From JALYRV01 sp040902895 (GTDB lineage Bacteria > Acidobacteriota > Vicinamibacteria > Vicinamibacterales > SCN-69-37): a DNA stretch of 64,000 bases. The notes under the pieces are model-generated. The model was not told where the DNA came from. It was given only the letters and a program-made list of their open reading frames with translations, and made no database searches. The position numbers were made by a program, and so were the translations under genes. Within the stretch, counting starts at the first letter, position 1, and each line of letters starts with the position of its first letter. Shown here in pieces: positions 63,001 to 64,000 of this stretch. Location: NCBI GenBank assembly GCA_040902895.1, contig JBBDWL010000141.1:1-64000 (forward strand). Reading direction: 5' to 3'.

Positions 63001-63392
63001 ACCGCGTCGAGAACACGTATCTGACGACCTTTCAAGGCCTGGGCGCGCTCGGACTGCTGCTGGGCACGCTCGGTCTGGCGACCGTGCTTGCGCGCAATGT
63101 GCTCGAGCGCCGCCGCGAGCTCGCGCTGCTGCGCGCGGTTGGATTCGAGCGCCGCGCCGTCGGCTGGATCGTGCTCTCCGAGCATCTCGCGCTGCTGCTT
63201 GCCGGCATGCTCGCGGGCGCCGTCACCGCGGCCATCGCGATTCTTCCCGCGATCAGCGAGCGCGGATTTGCCGGCGGATGGACGCTGCCGGCCTGGCTCG
63301 TCGTGATTTTCGTCATTGGCGCCGCGGTCACCGCGATCGCCGCGCGCGTCGCGTTGCGGCAGCCCCTCCTCGGCGAGCTGCGATCGGAATAA
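60015..63392 (+). CDS. Very large FtsX/MacB-like ABC permease
   Basis: 1125 residues. An N-terminal helix (RTNIAVVLGVACAVTVLSGALLVGESVRA) is followed by a large periplasmic domain (about 50-510), a set of helices (SYFLVVSALLLAGLFFRLG, GIALAVAGSLLGVLGAIGYAAVVL, PLVIGAVAGIAIAWLCILLS), a second periplasmic domain (about 760-990) and three final helices. Size suggests a duplicated permease of the LolCE/YknZ-like type. Residues about 80-93 (DQQPGTSNQQPVPI) are encoded by the same GCAACCAGC repeat found inside the FDH beta gene. Confidence 0.9.
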   Translation: MNARFLAARSLRHYRRTNIAVVLGVACAVTVLSGALLVGESVRASLRAMSNARLGHADIIVTAETFFREQLAADLGAATDQQPGTSNQQPVPIIILEGNVTHEPSGRRASRVTVYGVDDRFFAFHGVTPGRSFPPSADTALLSAALARELGAANDDSLLIRVARPSDIPLESLHGRRDEGGRAIRRASAGALGAASMGDFAVSSSQGAQLSIFLLLSRLQKELEADGRVNAILVDRSEGMATEAMLVAVRAAATPADLGLRVEVLAGDISIERDAGLITELLTRDIDAAASGAGLRAMPVLTYLANEMTSADRAVPYSLVTAVDPSALDDPLLRDALSRPVENPIVLNDWAARDLGVKAGDWIEVSYYRWLDSGTLATERAPFTVTAITPIEGFAADRDLAPDYPGISDTDNLSDWDPPFPVDLSLVRDIDEDYWDRYRTTPKAFIPIAVGERLWHSRWGTVTSLRARGGEAQKAGLESRLRATIDPLAHGLRVIDVRAESADAAQGSADFGLYFLGFSYFLVVSALLLAGLFFRLGIEQRLREIGLLTAIGFMRAGIRRIFLLEGIALAVAGSLLGVLGAIGYAAVVLYGLRTWWQGAVNTTALELHIAATPLVIGAVAGIAIAWLCILLSIRGLRALSPRSLLAGHSIDALADVKTSTARLKVIAAVAGALALVLIALSFMNVVPGAGAFFGAGMLLLIAVLAVFNLVLRRRGGFALEGAGQAGLARFGIRNASWRPGRSVLSASLVAAAVFLIVSVDAFRRGGDETLEPHGGAGGFALIGESVVPIVHDLNTPEGRENAGLILDDSVSSALRFYQLRVRPGDDTSCVNLYKPKRPRVVGVSDAFIDANRFTFASSLAGTPEGRANPWTLLRADAEPFAAVVDATSLQYVLHASVGDEIVIDEDSARPLRLRIVGSLRDSALQAEILVSDASFKRMFPHESGYRMALIDVDGLRAGEAGFSHARLTDVAGQLEGALDQVGFDAQLTSDRLAAYHRVENTYLTTFQGLGALGLLLGTLGLATVLARNVLERRRELALLRAVGFERRAVGWIVLSEHLALLLAGMLAGAVTAAIAILPAISERGFAGGWTLPAWLVVIFVIGAAVTAIAARVALRQPLLGELRSE
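60253..60286. repeat. In-frame GGTTGCTGGTTGCTGG-family repeat in the permease gene
   Basis: ACCAGCAACCAGGAACCAGC and AACCAGCAACCGGT form a tandem of short units on the plus strand, the reverse complement of the element at 24441-24458. Length keeps the frame. It is translated as QQPGTSNQQP. Confidence 0.6.
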
Positions 63393-63583
63393 CGCGGAAA
63401 TTCTACCCGGCTTATTTTCAGCGTCGAAAGAGTCATATCAGCAGCCGCCGATGAACCTGCTGAACACGCGGCGGATGCCGTCGCGACTTGGCGATTCATC
63501 ACCTTGCCGGTGTCAGCTCGCGAGACGGCCGCAAGGATGAGTCCGATGGCGATCAGCGGTCTGGCGGGCGTCATGGCAGTAAA
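63393..63583. other. Intergenic region with no supported gene
   Basis: 191 bp between the permease stop and the last gene. It is somewhat AT-richer than its neighbours. I see no convincing promoter hexamers or hairpin. A minus-strand frame passes through it, but that frame continues without a stop deep into the antisense of the permease gene. Confidence 0.5.
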
Positions 63584-64000
63584 ATGCTCCGGTTGGAATA
63601 TCAGATTAAAGAGTATCCCCTGCAGCAGGGGGCGCTCGAGATTCAATACATCGAGGAATATTTCACGGAGTTTCCGCGCAAGAAGAGCGCGACGGAAATC
63701 CTCGACCGCCTGGAGGACCGTACCTGTCTGATCCTGATGGCCGAGGCGCCGCTGCCCGAGGATCCCGGCATGGTCGTGCCGGTCTCGTTCAAGGTGCTGC
63801 ACGAGCTGCGCGAGAACGAGTCGGATCCGAAGATGTTCGACCTCGTCGATCGCATCAAGGATGTCGTCGATTTCTCGAGCAAGAAGGTCCTCTATAACTG
63901 GCTGGGCGCGACGCGCCGCGACTGGCGCGGCCAGGGCTTCTTCCGCGCGCTCAGCGCGCAGCAGGAGGAATGGGCGCTCGACGAGGGCTTCGACGAGATT
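63584..64000 (+). CDS. GNAT-like acyltransferase, C-terminus outside window
   Basis: 139 visible residues starting MLRLEYQIKEYPLQQGALEI. The sequence includes LIMAEAPLPEDPGMVVPVSFKVLHELRENES and NWLGATRRDWRGQGFFRALSAQQEEWALDEGFDEI. The RRDWRGQGFFRAL stretch resembles the acetyl-CoA-binding loop (RxxGxG/A) of GNAT acetyltransferases. It continues beyond 64000. The assignment is probable but partial, and the start could be a few codons different. Confidence 0.65.
   Translation, partial: MLRLEYQIKEYPLQQGALEIQYIEEYFTEFPRKKSATEILDRLEDRTCLILMAEAPLPEDPGMVVPVSFKVLHELRENESDPKMFDLVDRIKDVVDFSSKKVLYNWLGATRRDWRGQGFFRALSAQQEEWALDEGFDEI

Noticed and set aside
63032..63802. Minus-strand frame with a signal-peptide-like internal start (MTPARPLIAIGLILAAVSRA) in the 63.4-63.6 kb gap
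   Set aside because: It has no stop before running far into the antisense of the permease gene, and shows no ribosome site or family match.

Overview
The window is a high-GC bacterial draft scaffold with two runs of 100 Ns. The gene set suggests an acidobacterium, perhaps of the Vicinamibacteria type. It has an alternative complex III, a PadR regulator next to a long orphan FtsX-type permease (ADOP type), a VWFA-related secreted protein, several secreted amidohydrolases and M16/M61 peptidases, and many tightly packed overlapping genes. This placement rests on gene content only. I saw no rRNA, tRNA, CRISPR array or complete insertion sequence.

Layout. 1-4671 (minus): actC (cut by the window edge), actB and actA of alternative complex III, with a divergent control region at 4672-4839. 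4840-16300 (plus): an ABC-2 exporter broken by a gap, a ureohydrolase missing its N-terminus, a small membrane protein, a geranylgeranyl-reductase-like flavoprotein, an M61 peptidase, a thioredoxin-reductase-like enzyme and a large BNR/sortilin-like secreted protein; a frameshifted minus-strand gene lies at 11.5-12.1 kb. 16304-19856: a less GC-rich accessory island with a winged-helix protein, a small membrane protein, direct repeats, a nucleoside-deoxyribosyltransferase-like protein and a DarT/DarG toxin-antitoxin pair. 20001-23052: padR and ADOP permease with a palindromic operator over the promoter. 23039-29395 (minus): FAD oxidase plus formate dehydrogenase alpha, beta and membrane anchor. 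The alpha gene has an in-frame UGA followed by a SECIS hairpin with a GGUCU loop, so it encodes a selenoprotein.

29.4-47.7 kb: secreted amidohydrolases with a sodium:solute symporter (peptide or D-amino-acid salvage), a membrane-anchored MutS-like ATPase, an ECF sigma/anti-sigma/secreted-protein operon, a leaderless-looking operon with DoxX, an MBL hydrolase, a BaiN-like flavoprotein, a GH15 enzyme and a catalytic/non-catalytic M16 pair. 47.7-64 kb (plus): aminotransferase, malQ, an acyl-activating enzyme and an acyl-CoA-reductase-like ALDH separated by a beta-propeller gene lying between inverted repeats, a TPR-like protein, a VWA protein, a PLP decarboxylase, a GT4 glycosyltransferase, a LolD-like ATPase with its large FtsX-type permease, and a partial GNAT-like gene.

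The least expected layer is a set of short palindromic repeat families (GGGGACGGGTCT core; GGTTGCTGGTTGCTGG; AATGTAAATTGTAAAT). They sit between operon genes and even inside coding sequences, where they supply stop codons, start codons and extra residues.
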